64,000 bases of DNA from Amorphoplanes digitatis (GTDB taxonomy: Bacteria > Actinomycetota > Actinomycetes > Mycobacteriales > Micromonosporaceae): assembly GCF_014205335.1 (NCBI RefSeq), contig NZ_JACHNH010000001.1, positions 4,706,501 through 4,770,500 on the forward strand, in the 5' to 3' direction. The translations under genes and the position numbers were made by a program. This document shows, in pieces, positions 41,755 to 50,776 of this stretch. The notes beneath the pieces were generated by a model. That model did no database searches and was not told the origin of the DNA. It saw only the letters and a list, made by a program, of their open reading frames with translations. How positions within the stretch are numbered: position 1 is the stretch's first letter; every line of letters starts with the position of its first letter.

Positions 41755-42941
41755 GCGGTCTCCACGGCGGCGGTCTTGGGCCGGGCCCGGTAGATGACCT
41801 TGTCGAGGACGAGGAAGCGCAGCACGAAGGAGGTCAGCAGCGTGATCAGATTGGCGGCCAGCACGCCGACGTGCGCGCCGCCGACGAGCAGGGCCAGCAT
41901 CGGGATCCGCAGCAGCAGGTCCACGTTGCCCATCACGAAGAAGCGGCCCATCCGGCCGCCGAGGCTGCGGTGCCGGCGGTTGCGGTACAGCAGGGTGTCG
42001 GTCAGGGCGAAGTTCCACCCGACCGCGACCAGGTTCGCCACCACCGCGGCCGGCAGGTAGTGCACGCCGACCTGGGTGAGGAACCACAGCGCGAGCTGGT
42101 TGGGCAGCAGGCCGGAGACGCCGATGAGGGCGAAGGCCAGCATCCGGGTGCGTTCCGCGCCGAAGCGCAGGATCGCGAGGTGCTTGAGGAACCGGACGCC
42201 CTCGGCGAACGTCGACTTGGACTCGCCGGCGTGGCGCCGCTGGAACGTGTACGGCACCTCGACGATGCGGCCGGGCCGGTTGCGCACGACGAGTTCGAGC
42301 AGCACCTTGTAGCCCAGCGGGCGAAGCTGCTCGACCTCGAGGGAGCTGGTGCGCACGGCGAAGAGCCCGCTCATCGGGTCGCTCACCCGCGACAGCGAGT
42401 TGCGGAAGATCAGCTTGGTCGCGAAGGTCGAGCCGCCGGAGACGAACCTGCGGTAGCCGCCGTCGAGTCCGTCGCTGCCGCCGCCGCCCGCGTACCGGGT
42501 GCCGACGACCAGGTCCGCGCCGTCGCGCAGGCCGGCCGCGATCAGGTCCGGCACTATCTCCGGCGGGTGCTGGAGGTCGGCGTCCAGCACCACGATCCAG
42601 GCGCCCCGCGCCAGCCGCATGCCCTCGACGACCGCGCCGCCGAGCCCGCCGGCGCCGCGCTCGCGGTGGTGCACCGTGATCGGGATCGGGCAGGTCCGCG
42701 CCGCGCGGCGGATCACGTCCGGGGTGTCGTCGGTGCTGTCGTCGACGAAGACGATCTCCGAGTCGCTCGCCGGCAGCGCCGCCACCAGCCGCCGCAGCAG
42801 CGTCTCGATGTTGTCGCGCTCGTTGAAGGTCGGGATGACGATGGTCTGCCGCAGCGCCGTCGCCACCTGCAGTTCGCCGATCACGCCGGTCAGGGTGGCC
42901 CGGAAGTCGCTTACCGGGCGGTCGTCGGCGGTGAGGGTCAC
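41751..42941 (-). CDS. Polyprenol-phosphate glycosyltransferase fused to a GtrA-like membrane domain (396 aa)
   Basis: N-terminal GT2 domain of the Dpm1/GtrB type: TIVIPTFNERDNIETLLRRL, IVFVDDSTDDTPDVI, WIVVLDADLQHPPEIVPDLI (metal-binding DAD), SDPMSGLFAVRTS. The C-terminal ~130 residues form a four-TM GtrA-like domain (FALIGVSGLLPNQLALWFLT; LLTSFVLRFLVLDKVIYRAR). Such fusions make a lipid-linked monosaccharide (polyprenyl-P-hexose) and probably flip it, supplying the donor for PMT-type enzymes such as the one encoded just upstream. GTG at 42941 overlaps the preceding stop (GTGA). Confidence 0.9.
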   Translation of the reverse strand: MTLTADDRPVSDFRATLTGVIGELQVATALRQTIVIPTFNERDNIETLLRRLVAALPASDSEIVFVDDSTDDTPDVIRRAARTCPIPITVHHRERGAGGLGGAVVEGMRLARGAWIVVLDADLQHPPEIVPDLIAAGLRDGADLVVGTRYAGGGGSDGLDGGYRRFVSGGSTFATKLIFRNSLSRVSDPMSGLFAVRTSSLEVEQLRPLGYKVLLELVVRNRPGRIVEVPYTFQRRHAGESKSTFAEGVRFLKHLAILRFGAERTRMLAFALIGVSGLLPNQLALWFLTQVGVHYLPAAVVANLVAVGWNFALTDTLLYRNRRHRSLGGRMGRFFVMGNVDLLLRIPMLALLVGGAHVGVLAANLITLLTSFVLRFLVLDKVIYRARPKTAAVETA

Positions 42942-44497
42942 GGCTTCTCCTTGTCGATCCGGCGGATCTCGATACGGCCGTCCTGCGGGCCGAACGAGGC
43001 GATCGCCGTGGAATTCGTCAGCAGCTTGGTCACCATCGGCAGGGAACCGGGGTCCTGGCGCAACGCCGGCGTGGAGACGATGTAGTCGACGTCGCGCCAG
43101 CCGGCGGGCAGCCGGGCGGCGACCTCCGTGTCGAGGTCCAGCTTGTAGAACCAGATCACGTTCTCCCGCCGGTATCCGGCGTTGACGGCGTCCAGCCAGA
43201 GCACGTCGTCGAGGACCACCGTGGTGCCCGGGCGGTCCGGCACCTGGGTGCGCAGATAGTTCGCCGCCGCCACGTACTGCGCGTTGTCGTTCGTGGTCAG
43301 CGCCCGGCGGTCGCCGACGTACCAGCGGGGCAGCACCAGGGTGAGCGCCGCCGCTGCGGCCAGAGCGAGGATCGACCAGCGCCACCAGGACCGGCCCGGC
43401 CGCAGCCGGATCGTGCCCTCCTCGACGACGCCCGCGATGACGATGGCGAAGAACGGCAGGATCTGCACGACGTACATGGCGGGCAGGTAGCCGCCGGGCC
43501 GCAGCGCGACGAGCGCGAGGATCGTCGCGGCGACCGCGGGTGCCCGCAGCCGGCGCACGGCGAGCGCGAGCGCGGTGGCGACCAGGCCGGCCGCCAGGAT
43601 CACCGTGTCGTAGTAGAGCCACGCGGCGATCAGCGAGCGCGAGCCTGAGCCCTCGTCGAGGACGGTGCCGGAGCCGGAGCGCGACATCAGCTGGAACTGC
43701 CAGGCCCCGATGAGCGACACGTGGCCGGGGCCGGGGAACAGCTCGCCGCGCAGCAGCGCGTACAGCGGGTAGAAGGCGCCGACCAGCACGATGCCGCTGA
43801 CGTAGCCGCCGAACGCCCACGGCCGGGTGGCGGTCCGCGCGGCGTTCTGCCACATCGCCACCAGCACCGCCGGCACGGTGATGAGCATCGTCTCCTTGGA
43901 CAGCACCGAGACGGCGGTCGCGGCGCCGGCGGCGGCGTAGTGCCACAGGTGCTTGCGCGGCGAGAGCGCGAGCGCCAGGGCGCCGAGCATCCACGCCACC
44001 GCGAAGCTGTCCAGGTAGATCTGCCGGTTCATGGTGACCGCCAGCGGCGACAGGCCGAACGTCAGCAGCGCCAGGGCCGCGGCCCACCGGGAGAAGTTCA
44101 GCCGCCGGCCGATCAGGTAGACAAGCAGCAGGCTGACCGCGACGACCGGCAGCATCGCGAGGCGGCCACCGGCGACGGCGAGCAGGTCGGGCGCGAGCGC
44201 GGCCGGCAGCCACGCGAGACCGGCGAGCTGGATCCAGGCGAGCGGCGGGTGGTCGTACCAATAGGTGTAGTGGGCCAGGCCGTGACCGTGCCCCACCGCC
44301 CAGGCCTGTGCGAGGTAGGTGCCCTCGTCGTCGGTCGCGGTCGGGAAGCCGGTGATGTTCCAGGCCAGGACGAAGAGCACCAGGGCGGTCAGGCCGCCCG
44401 CGAGATACAGGTCCGTCCGCGACCCGCTCCGGCGCACGGTTTCCGGTACGGCGGGAGCCGTGACGACCTCGATCGGAGCATCTACGAGAAGGCTCAT
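42938..44497 (-). CDS. PMT/ArnT-like (GT39/GT83) membrane glycosyltransferase (519 aa)
   Basis: About 11-12 TM segments with the acidic first loop FPTATDDEGTYLAQAWAVGH (catalytic Asp-Asp-Glu), YTYWYDHPPLAWIQLAGLAW, LNRQIYLDSFAVAWMLGALA-like motifs and YKLDLDTEVAARLPAGWRDV in a C-terminal extracytoplasmic part. The enzyme should transfer a sugar from a polyprenyl-phosphate donor to a lipid, protein or glycan on the outer face. The donor is probably made by the fused Dpm1-GtrA protein of the next gene. ATG at 44497 overlaps the GT2 stop by four bases. Confidence 0.87.
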   Translation of the reverse strand: MSLLVDAPIEVVTAPAVPETVRRSGSRTDLYLAGGLTALVLFVLAWNITGFPTATDDEGTYLAQAWAVGHGHGLAHYTYWYDHPPLAWIQLAGLAWLPAALAPDLLAVAGGRLAMLPVVAVSLLLVYLIGRRLNFSRWAAALALLTFGLSPLAVTMNRQIYLDSFAVAWMLGALALALSPRKHLWHYAAAGAATAVSVLSKETMLITVPAVLVAMWQNAARTATRPWAFGGYVSGIVLVGAFYPLYALLRGELFPGPGHVSLIGAWQFQLMSRSGSGTVLDEGSGSRSLIAAWLYYDTVILAAGLVATALALAVRRLRAPAVAATILALVALRPGGYLPAMYVVQILPFFAIVIAGVVEEGTIRLRPGRSWWRWSILALAAAAALTLVLPRWYVGDRRALTTNDNAQYVAAANYLRTQVPDRPGTTVVLDDVLWLDAVNAGYRRENVIWFYKLDLDTEVAARLPAGWRDVDYIVSTPALRQDPGSLPMVTKLLTNSTAIASFGPQDGRIEIRRIDKEKP

Positions 44498-45732
44498 GCC
44501 GCGACACCGCTCTCCACCAGGTGCGCACCGGTGTGCGCGGTCAGTTCCCAGTCGCGCCGCCCGGTGTATTCGCGCCAGACCGCGCGCAGCGCCGCCGCGG
44601 CGAGCACCAGCGCGTACGGGAAGAAGCCGACGATCAGGCGGGTGTAGTGGTGCCAGCGGATGCGCATGCCGTACTGCTTGCCGAAGTCGCGCAGCCCGAC
44701 CGTCTGGAAGACCAGGTTGGCCGCCATCGGGATGACCGGAATGAAGGTGATCAGGGCGACGAACACCGGGAGCTCGGCCCAGACGGCGATGGCGATGCCG
44801 ATCGGGATCACGACGCCGGAGAAGGCCTGCAGGAACGGCTGGGTCAGGGTGTAGCGGGCGAGCATGCGCTGGCCGAAGCCCGGCAGCCGGCGCCACTCAC
44901 CCTTGCGGTACACCTGGAGGAAGCCCTGGTTCCACCGGGTGCGCTGCTTGAGCAGCGACCTGAGCGTGCCGGGCGTCTCCTCCCGGGTCACGATCGCCGA
45001 GTCGTACGCGACGACCACCTTGGCACCCCGGCTGGACAACCGCACGCCCAGATCGCAGTCCTCGGCGAGGCAGGTGCCGTCCCAGCCGTTCGCGGCGCGC
45101 AGCACGTCGGTGCGGACGAAGACCGTGTTGCCGCCGAGCGGGATGAAGCCCTTCTCGGCGTGCAGGTGCAGCCTGCTGCGGAACCAGAAGAAGTACTCCA
45201 GGCAGTTGTGCAGGCTGTACCAGCTGGAGTGGAAGTTGATGAGCTGCACGCCGCCCTGCACCACGTCGGCGCCGGTGGACCGGAAGGCGTGGTCGACGTG
45301 CTCCAGCAGCGCCGGGTCCACCTGGTCCTCGGCGTCGAAGACACCGACCACGTCGCCGCGGCAGTACGGCAGCGCGGCGTTGAGCGCACGCGGCTTGTTC
45401 TTGTGTTCGCTGGTGTCGGTCACCACCAGGATGCGGCCGGGCGCGGTGGCCGCCACCCGGTGCGCCACCTCGGCGGTCTCCGGGTCGTCGTGACCCACGA
45501 TGACGATGATCTCGAAGCCCTCGTGCGACGACTCGAGCAGGCGCTCGACGGTGCGCTCCAGCACCGCCTGCTCGTGCCGGGCGGGCACCAGCAGGGAGAA
45601 CGTCAGCCGGTGCGCGCCGTCGGGCGGCGCGAAGCGGGTCGAGGCCAGCGTCTCCGGCGTGCGCCAGGCGTGCATCGTCCACCAGAGGGTGACCGCGGCG
45701 AACACCGCGAGCACCAGCGAAACCAGAATCAT
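44494..45732 (-). CDS. Processive GT2 glycosyltransferase, cellulose-synthase-like (CslA-type) (412 aa)
   Basis: Membrane GT2: N-terminal TM (MILVSLVLAVFAAVTLWWTM), GT-A domain with LTFSLLVPARHEQAVLERTV, metal motif FDAEDQVDP, acceptor motif CLAEDCDLG and the processive-synthase signature QRTRW in LLKQRTRWNQGFLQVYRKGE. Three to four TM helices follow (QAFSGVVIPIGIAIAVWAEL). The QxxRW motif indicates polymer synthesis. First gene of the five-gene operon with the copper oxidase, echoing cslA-glxA of Streptomyces. ATG at 45732 is preferred because the upstream extension is not conserved-looking. Confidence 0.88.
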   Translation of the reverse strand: MILVSLVLAVFAAVTLWWTMHAWRTPETLASTRFAPPDGAHRLTFSLLVPARHEQAVLERTVERLLESSHEGFEIIVIVGHDDPETAEVAHRVAATAPGRILVVTDTSEHKNKPRALNAALPYCRGDVVGVFDAEDQVDPALLEHVDHAFRSTGADVVQGGVQLINFHSSWYSLHNCLEYFFWFRSRLHLHAEKGFIPLGGNTVFVRTDVLRAANGWDGTCLAEDCDLGVRLSSRGAKVVVAYDSAIVTREETPGTLRSLLKQRTRWNQGFLQVYRKGEWRRLPGFGQRMLARYTLTQPFLQAFSGVVIPIGIAIAVWAELPVFVALITFIPVIPMAANLVFQTVGLRDFGKQYGMRIRWHHYTRLIVGFFPYALVLAAAALRAVWREYTGRRDWELTAHTGAHLVESGVAA

Positions 45733-46268
45733 GACGGCGGCAGCCAATCCCCGTTGCCTTTCCGAATGCGGTGGGCCCCTCCACACCGGCGGGCAAACAA
45801 TAGCCCGAAACACAGTGGACCCATCAACCCGGCACGCAGATTTTTACACCGACTCGGATCCGTTCTCGGAAATGGATACCGCCGGTAACACGCCCTTAAT
45901 TTATGGCCCGGCAATCGGGCGATCACCGCACCAATGTCGAACACAGTTCTGACATCGCGGGATTCGCTGGGTTATGGCCGGTTCAAGCCGTTGCCGCGGC
46001 CCGGCCCAACGTCCGGTGATCCTCGCAAACCGAAGGTACTACTGGCATCCGCCGAACGGACGACCGAAAAATGAGACGCGGGGCACACTGGGTGCGATAC
46101 CTCCGCCGCGGACCTGTGAACGACTTCGGGGACCCGAAGCGATCATGCAATTACAGAATGTGCGGCGGGTACCCACAAATGCCACGGAATGTGCGCCGGC
46201 GGATGCCGCCGGGCTTATTGATTTCATTGGTCGGAGACACGCCATTCACAATGCCGTGCCGCCGTTGT
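45733..46268. other. 536-base intergenic region, visibly richer in A and T
   Basis: No frame looks coding. It contains runs unusual for this genome (CTTAATTTATGG near 45895, GATTTTTACACC near 45840, GACCGAAAAATGAG near 46060, TTATTGATTTCATTGG near 46215). It holds the promoter of the glycan operon (minus) and the 3' flank of the alpha/beta-hydrolase gene. On the minus strand GTGTAAAAATC near 45838-45848 could supply a -10 box. I see no recognisable riboswitch. Confidence 0.45.
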
Positions 46269-47147
46269 CTATCGGGCGACCGCGCGTTCGGTGTTACCGA
46301 CGATGGCGTCGACTATCCGCGGCCAGGCGGCCCGCGGCAGGTCGTGGCCCATTCCCGGTATGACGAGCAGCTCGGCGCCCGGCACGGCCTGCGCCGTCGC
46401 CCGGCCGCCGCTGACCGCGATGAGCGGGTCGTCCTCGCCGTGGATGACGACGGTCGGCGCGGTGACGCCGCGCAGGGCCGCCGTGCGGTCGGGCGAGGCG
46501 AGCGCCGCGGCGTACTGGCGGATGGTGCCGAGCGGGTTGTAGGCGCGGTCGTACTTCGCGGTCGCGCGCAGCAGCAGCTCCTCCTCGGTGGCCGGGAAGC
46601 CGGGCGAGCCGATGACGCGCGACGAGGCGATCGAGTTCGCGATGGCCGCCTCCCGGCTCGGCGCCGGCGGCATGCCCAGCAGGGCCGCGGCCTCCGGCGT
46701 CGGGCGGCCGACCGAGTGGTCGCCGGTCGTCGACATGATCGAGCAGAGGCTGGCCACCCGGTCCGGGTGGTCGATGGTGAGCTGCTGGGCGATCATGCCG
46801 CCCAGCGACAGGCCGGTCACGTGCGCCCGCTCGACGCCGAGGGCGTCCAGCAGGCCCGCGGCGTCGGCGGCGAGGTCGGCGAGCAGGTACGGCACCGTCG
46901 TGCGGTCACCGCCGAGGATCCCCCGCACGTCGGGCACGCCCAGCTGCGGCAGGGCGCTCGACAGGCCCGCGTCGCGGTTGTCGAAGCGGATCACCCGCAG
47001 GCCGCGCGCCGCGAGCAGCTCGCAGAAGTCCTGCGGCCAGTCGATCAGCTGGGCGCCCAGGCCCATGATCAGCAGCAACGCGGGCGCGTCGTGCTCGCCG
47101 AGCGTCTCGTAGCGCAGCTGGATGCCGTTTGACCGCACGTCGGGCAC
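46269..47147 (-). CDS. Alpha/beta-fold hydrolase (292 aa)
   Basis: Single-domain cytoplasmic hydrolase: oxyanion region LLLIMGLGAQLIDWP, VIRFDNRDAGLSS, nucleophile elbow GLSLGGM, acid in VIHGEDDPLIAVSGG, and catalytic His in PGMGHDLPRAAWP. The layout matches esterase/DNA-arsenal-type actinobacterial hydrolases close to aclacinomycin methylesterase RdmC. GTG at 47147 has GAGAGGA upstream. A degraded copy of its 3' end lies at 39003-39127, on the other side of the glycan operon. Confidence 0.9.
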   Translation of the reverse strand: MPDVRSNGIQLRYETLGEHDAPALLLIMGLGAQLIDWPQDFCELLAARGLRVIRFDNRDAGLSSALPQLGVPDVRGILGGDRTTVPYLLADLAADAAGLLDALGVERAHVTGLSLGGMIAQQLTIDHPDRVASLCSIMSTTGDHSVGRPTPEAAALLGMPPAPSREAAIANSIASSRVIGSPGFPATEEELLLRATAKYDRAYNPLGTIRQYAAALASPDRTAALRGVTAPTVVIHGEDDPLIAVSGGRATAQAVPGAELLVIPGMGHDLPRAAWPRIVDAIVGNTERAVAR

Positions 47148-47229
47148 GGGAGGGTCCTCTCATCGCCGGCTGCCGGGCGGGTGTCCCGGACGTCCGATGA
47201 TGACCCGGAGCGGGCCGTCCCGGCCAGAC

Positions 47230-49455
47230 CTAGACGGCGACGGTGGTCGGGCTGGCGAGGAAGTCCGGCTCGGCCACCGGCCTGCCGAAGTGGTAGCCCT
47301 GCGCGAGCCGGTAACCGAGGCGGTGCAGCTCGGTGGCCTGCTCGGCGGTCTCCACGCCCTCGGCGACCGCCGTGAGGCCCAGGCCGTGCGAGACCTGGAT
47401 CAGCGCGGTGGCGATGACCGCCTCCCGGCCGGCCAGGGTGATGTCGTCCACGAAGGACTTGTCGACCTTGAGCACGTCGACGGGCACCGTCTGCAGCAGG
47501 CCCAGCGAGGAGTGCCCGGTGCCGAAGTCGTCGAGGGCGATCCGGACGCCGAGCTCCCGCAGGTCCTTGACCGCCTGCACGGCCCGGCCGCCGCCGAAGA
47601 CGGCGGTCTCGGTGATCTCCAGGGTCAGGCGCTGCGGCTCCAGCCCGGTCCGGGCCAGCACTGCGGCGACGAGCTCGGGAAAGCCCGGCTCGGCGAGCTG
47701 GCGGGCGGAGACGTTCACGCCCATCCGCTCGGGCGCGCGGTCGCCGAGGGTGGCGCGCCAGACGACGGCCTGCGCGCACGCGGTCCGCAGCACCCAGGCG
47801 CCCAGCTCGACGATGAGCCCGTTCTGCTCCGCGACCGGGATGAAGTCGGCGGGGCTGACGAAGCCGCGCTCCGGGTGCTCCCAGCGGATCAGCGCCTCGA
47901 CCGAGACCCGGCGGCCGTCAGGCAGCGAGACGATCGGCTGGTAGACGAGCCGGAACTGGCCGGTGTCCAGAGCGATCCGCATGGCGGCGCCGAGCCGGGC
48001 CGCCTCGCCCGCCTCGTCGTCGAGCTCCGGTGCGTAGCGGCGCCGGCTGTCGCCGCCGGCCTTGGCCGCGTACATCGCGACGTCCGCGCGGCGCAGCAGT
48101 TCGACCGCGTCGCGCGTACCGTCGGCGCCCGCGACGCCGACGCTCGCGCCGACCAGCAGCTCGTGGCCGCCGGCCTGGAACGGCACGCCCAGCGCGGCGC
48201 AGATCCGGGCGACCATCGCGTCGCCCTCGGCCTGCGTCGCGTCGGGTACCAGGATCGCGAACTCGTCGCCGCCCATCCGGGCGGCCAGGTCGCCCTGCCG
48301 CAGGCCGGCCGAGAGGCGCGCGGCGACGGCGGACAGCAGCCGGTCCCCGACCGTGTGGCCGTACCGGTCGTTGACCGCCTTGAACCCGGTCAGGTCGAGC
48401 ATCGCCACCTGCGGTGAGCCGGTTTCGAGGGCCTCGCGGACCCGCTGCTCGAACCGGCGGCGGTTGGCCAGCCCGGTGAGCTCGTCGTGCATCGCCAGGA
48501 TCTCGAGCCGGCCGGCCTGCGCCTGCACCTGCGAGACGAAGCCGTCCATCCGCACGAGCACGAGCACGAAGAGCACGACCGCGCCGATACCGATCGCCAG
48601 CCAGCTCACCGGCCGGCCCGGCCGGGTGCCTTGCAGGAAGAGCATCGCCGGTACGACGAGCGTCGAGCAGGTCAGCACGGCCAGCCGCACCCTGCCGAAC
48701 CGTTCCGTTCCCGGCTCGCGGCGCTCCACCCGCACCGAGGGGTGCAGGGCCGCGCCGGCCCAGAAGACGTAGGCGAACAGGAAGCCGGTGTACACGTAGT
48801 CGCCGGCGACGACCCGGACGTCGGGCAGCAGCGTGTTGATGACGTTGGCGGCCAGCGTCAGGACGCTGCCGGCGATCAGCAGCCAGTCGCTGGGCGTAGG
48901 CCGGCCGGACCGGGTCACCAGGCGGGCCACCACCGCGATCAGCAGCACGCTGGCGGTCGGGTAGCCGACCGTGGCCAGCCGGGTGAGCAGCGGCGTCGCC
49001 GGGTCGCCGAGGATCGGGCCGATGACGAAGATCCAGTAGACCAGCCCGAGCCCGGCCGCGATGATCGCCGTGTCCACCAGCCCGGACAGCTCCCGCCGGC
49101 GCCGGCCCCGGGCCAGGGCGTACAGGGCGGCGATCAGGAACGGGAAGCCGGCCAGGTAGAAGGCGTCCGACCAGGCCGGGAACGGGTGTTCGCCGAGGAT
49201 CCGGCCCTGGATCACGTAGGTGACGTCGCCCAGCACGGTGAGGACCTGGCTCGCGACGAAGACGTACCAGGGCCGGGGGTCGGCAAGCCGGTTGCGGCGC
49301 ACCCCCACGACCATGACCAGCACCGATGCCAGGCCGATCAGGCAGGAGAGGACCGCCTTGGCGCCGGCCGAGGCCAGCAAGGGGTAGCCGAGGCACGCCA
49401 GCGTGCCCAGCCCCATCCAGATCGACCACGCACGGCCGACACGCACCTGCTGCAC
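47230..49455 (-). CDS. Membrane GGDEF-EAL protein, diguanylate cyclase/phosphodiesterase (741 aa)
   Basis: About nine N-terminal TM segments (residues ~12-310) form a sensor without a named domain. The GGDEF domain begins at DELTGLANRRRFEQR, with an intact active site (MGGDEF, about residue 397) and the inhibitory I-site RQGD five residues before it. The EAL domain is also complete (SVEALIRWEHP, VSARQLAEPGF, LEITETA, DDFGTGHSSLGLLQ, KVDKSFVDD, EGVET). Both c-di-GMP synthesis and breakdown are therefore possible. GTG start at 49455, single gene. Confidence 0.95.
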   Translation of the reverse strand: MQQVRVGRAWSIWMGLGTLACLGYPLLASAGAKAVLSCLIGLASVLVMVVGVRRNRLADPRPWYVFVASQVLTVLGDVTYVIQGRILGEHPFPAWSDAFYLAGFPFLIAALYALARGRRRRELSGLVDTAIIAAGLGLVYWIFVIGPILGDPATPLLTRLATVGYPTASVLLIAVVARLVTRSGRPTPSDWLLIAGSVLTLAANVINTLLPDVRVVAGDYVYTGFLFAYVFWAGAALHPSVRVERREPGTERFGRVRLAVLTCSTLVVPAMLFLQGTRPGRPVSWLAIGIGAVVLFVLVLVRMDGFVSQVQAQAGRLEILAMHDELTGLANRRRFEQRVREALETGSPQVAMLDLTGFKAVNDRYGHTVGDRLLSAVAARLSAGLRQGDLAARMGGDEFAILVPDATQAEGDAMVARICAALGVPFQAGGHELLVGASVGVAGADGTRDAVELLRRADVAMYAAKAGGDSRRRYAPELDDEAGEAARLGAAMRIALDTGQFRLVYQPIVSLPDGRRVSVEALIRWEHPERGFVSPADFIPVAEQNGLIVELGAWVLRTACAQAVVWRATLGDRAPERMGVNVSARQLAEPGFPELVAAVLARTGLEPQRLTLEITETAVFGGGRAVQAVKDLRELGVRIALDDFGTGHSSLGLLQTVPVDVLKVDKSFVDDITLAGREAVIATALIQVSHGLGLTAVAEGVETAEQATELHRLGYRLAQGYHFGRPVAEPDFLASPTTVAV

Positions 49456-49512
49456 GTTCCCGCCTATCGGCCCGGCCGGGCCGGACCTGAGATTCGCCGC
49501 GGTGCGGCGGCC

Positions 49513-50556
49513 TCAGCGCAGCGGGGCCGTGGATTCGCGGGTGACCAGGCGGCCCGGCACGGTCTCGACGCCGGAGCCGGGGTTGCCCTCCATCGCCGCG
49601 GACAGCCGCTGCGCGGCGATCCGGCCGAGCTGCTCCAGGTTCAGATCGATGGTGGTCAGCGGCGGCCGGGCGTTGGCGGCGAGGACCTTCCAGTTGTCGA
49701 AGCCGATCACCGCGACCCGCGACGGGACGTCGATGCGCTCCTCGTGCAGCACGTCAAGGACGCCGCGGGCGATCTCGTCGGAGCCGGCGAAGATCGCGTC
49801 GACGTCGGTGCAGCGCTCCAGCAGCATGCGGGTGGCGCCGCGGCCCCACGCCTCGGACCACATGCCGAACCAGACCTCGCCGCCGGCCGGCTCGAGGCCC
49901 TCCTCGGCGAGCCGCTCCAGCGCGCCGCGCGCGCGGTCCTGCGCGGCGCCGTAGTCCGGGTCGCCGGTGATGTGCGCGATCCGGCGGCGGCCGCACCGCA
50001 GCAGATGATCCACCGCCATCCGGCCGCCACCGACGTTGTCGGTGACCAGCGACAGGTCCCTCGGGTCGTCCGAGGGCGCGTACGCGTAGACGACCGGAAC
50101 CGGCAGTTCCCGCCCCAGTGACGTCCGGGTGTCGGGCCGGGCGCCGACGACGATGAGCCCGTCGACGCGGCGGCTCAGCAGCGCGCGCAGATGGTGCTTC
50201 TCGCGAATCGCGTCGTCGCGGGCGTCGCAGAGGAAGACCGAGGTCTGGTCCGAGCCGAACGCGTCCTCGGCGCCCATCAGGATCGGGATGGAGAAGCGGC
50301 CCTCAAGGTCGGAGGTGAGCAGGCCGACCGTTCCGGTGCGCTGCGTGATCAGGCTCTGCGCGATGGTGTTCGGCGAGAAGGACAGCTGCTCGGCCGCCTG
50401 GATGACGCGCGCCCTGGTCTCGGCGCGCACCTGCGGCTGGCCGTTGAGCGCCTTGGACGCGGTGGCGACCGAGACGCCGGCGAAGCGCGCGACGTCACGC
50501 AGGGTGACATTGCGGTTGGCGGGCGCCGGCTCACCGGCTGTCGAACCTCTTGACAA
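49513..50556 (-). CDS. LacI-family transcriptional regulator of the GH127 operon (347 aa)
   Basis: HTH TLRDVARFAGVSVATASKAL, hinge LSFSPNTIAQSLITQRTGTV, effector domain with TVGLLTSDLEGRFSIPILMG, DAIFAGSDEIARGVLDVLHE and VAVIGFDNWKVLAANARPPL. The frame can start at GTG 50568, but that codon has no ribosome site; TTG at 50556 is preceded by GGAG at six bases and gives MSRGSTAGEPAPANRN. Divergent from the sugar importer-GH127 operon, with a perfect palindrome at 50573-50584, so it probably represses that operon and itself. Confidence 0.92.
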   Translation of the reverse strand: MSRGSTAGEPAPANRNVTLRDVARFAGVSVATASKALNGQPQVRAETRARVIQAAEQLSFSPNTIAQSLITQRTGTVGLLTSDLEGRFSIPILMGAEDAFGSDQTSVFLCDARDDAIREKHHLRALLSRRVDGLIVVGARPDTRTSLGRELPVPVVYAYAPSDDPRDLSLVTDNVGGGRMAVDHLLRCGRRRIAHITGDPDYGAAQDRARGALERLAEEGLEPAGGEVWFGMWSEAWGRGATRMLLERCTDVDAIFAGSDEIARGVLDVLHEERIDVPSRVAVIGFDNWKVLAANARPPLTTIDLNLEQLGRIAAQRLSAAMEGNPGSGVETVPGRLVTRESTAPLR

Positions 50557-50572
50557 GAAAATCTCCACAGCA

Positions 50573-50584
50573 TTACGTTTCTGA
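50573..50584. promoter_or_regulatory. LacI-type operator GAAAACGTTTTC
   Basis: A perfect 12-base palindrome (centre ACGT) lies 5-28 bases upstream of the lacI start in the 208-base divergent region. A half-site, ACGTTTCTG, stands directly beside it. AAACGTTT-type centres are typical of LacI-family operators in actinobacteria. Confidence 0.75.
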
Positions 50585-50776
50585 AAACGTTTTCGGTGCT
50601 TCGCGCCGAACCCCTCACCTACTCATCCGGCCGTCTTCACATGCTCATCGCGGGGGCTCGGCGGATATCAGCCTAACCCACGCGGCGGCCACTCCCGAAA
50701 CCTACGTCCGAAACAACACATACCGTCCGGGCACGCTCGTTTCCGTCCGTACCCCCGCGGTTCGAGGAGGAGCACA

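Noticed and set aside
39361..41793. 810-residue plus-strand frame
   Set aside because: Antisense of the copper radical oxidase, whose active-site residues are all present on the minus strand.
45733..46268. A c-di-GMP or c-di-AMP riboswitch before the glycan operon
   Set aside because: I looked for GEMM and ydaO conserved motifs on the minus strand and saw none.
39003..47147. The block between the hydrolase repeats as a mobile element
   Set aside because: No transposase, integrase, recombinase, tRNA or terminal inverted repeats were found; only the duplicated gene end is seen.
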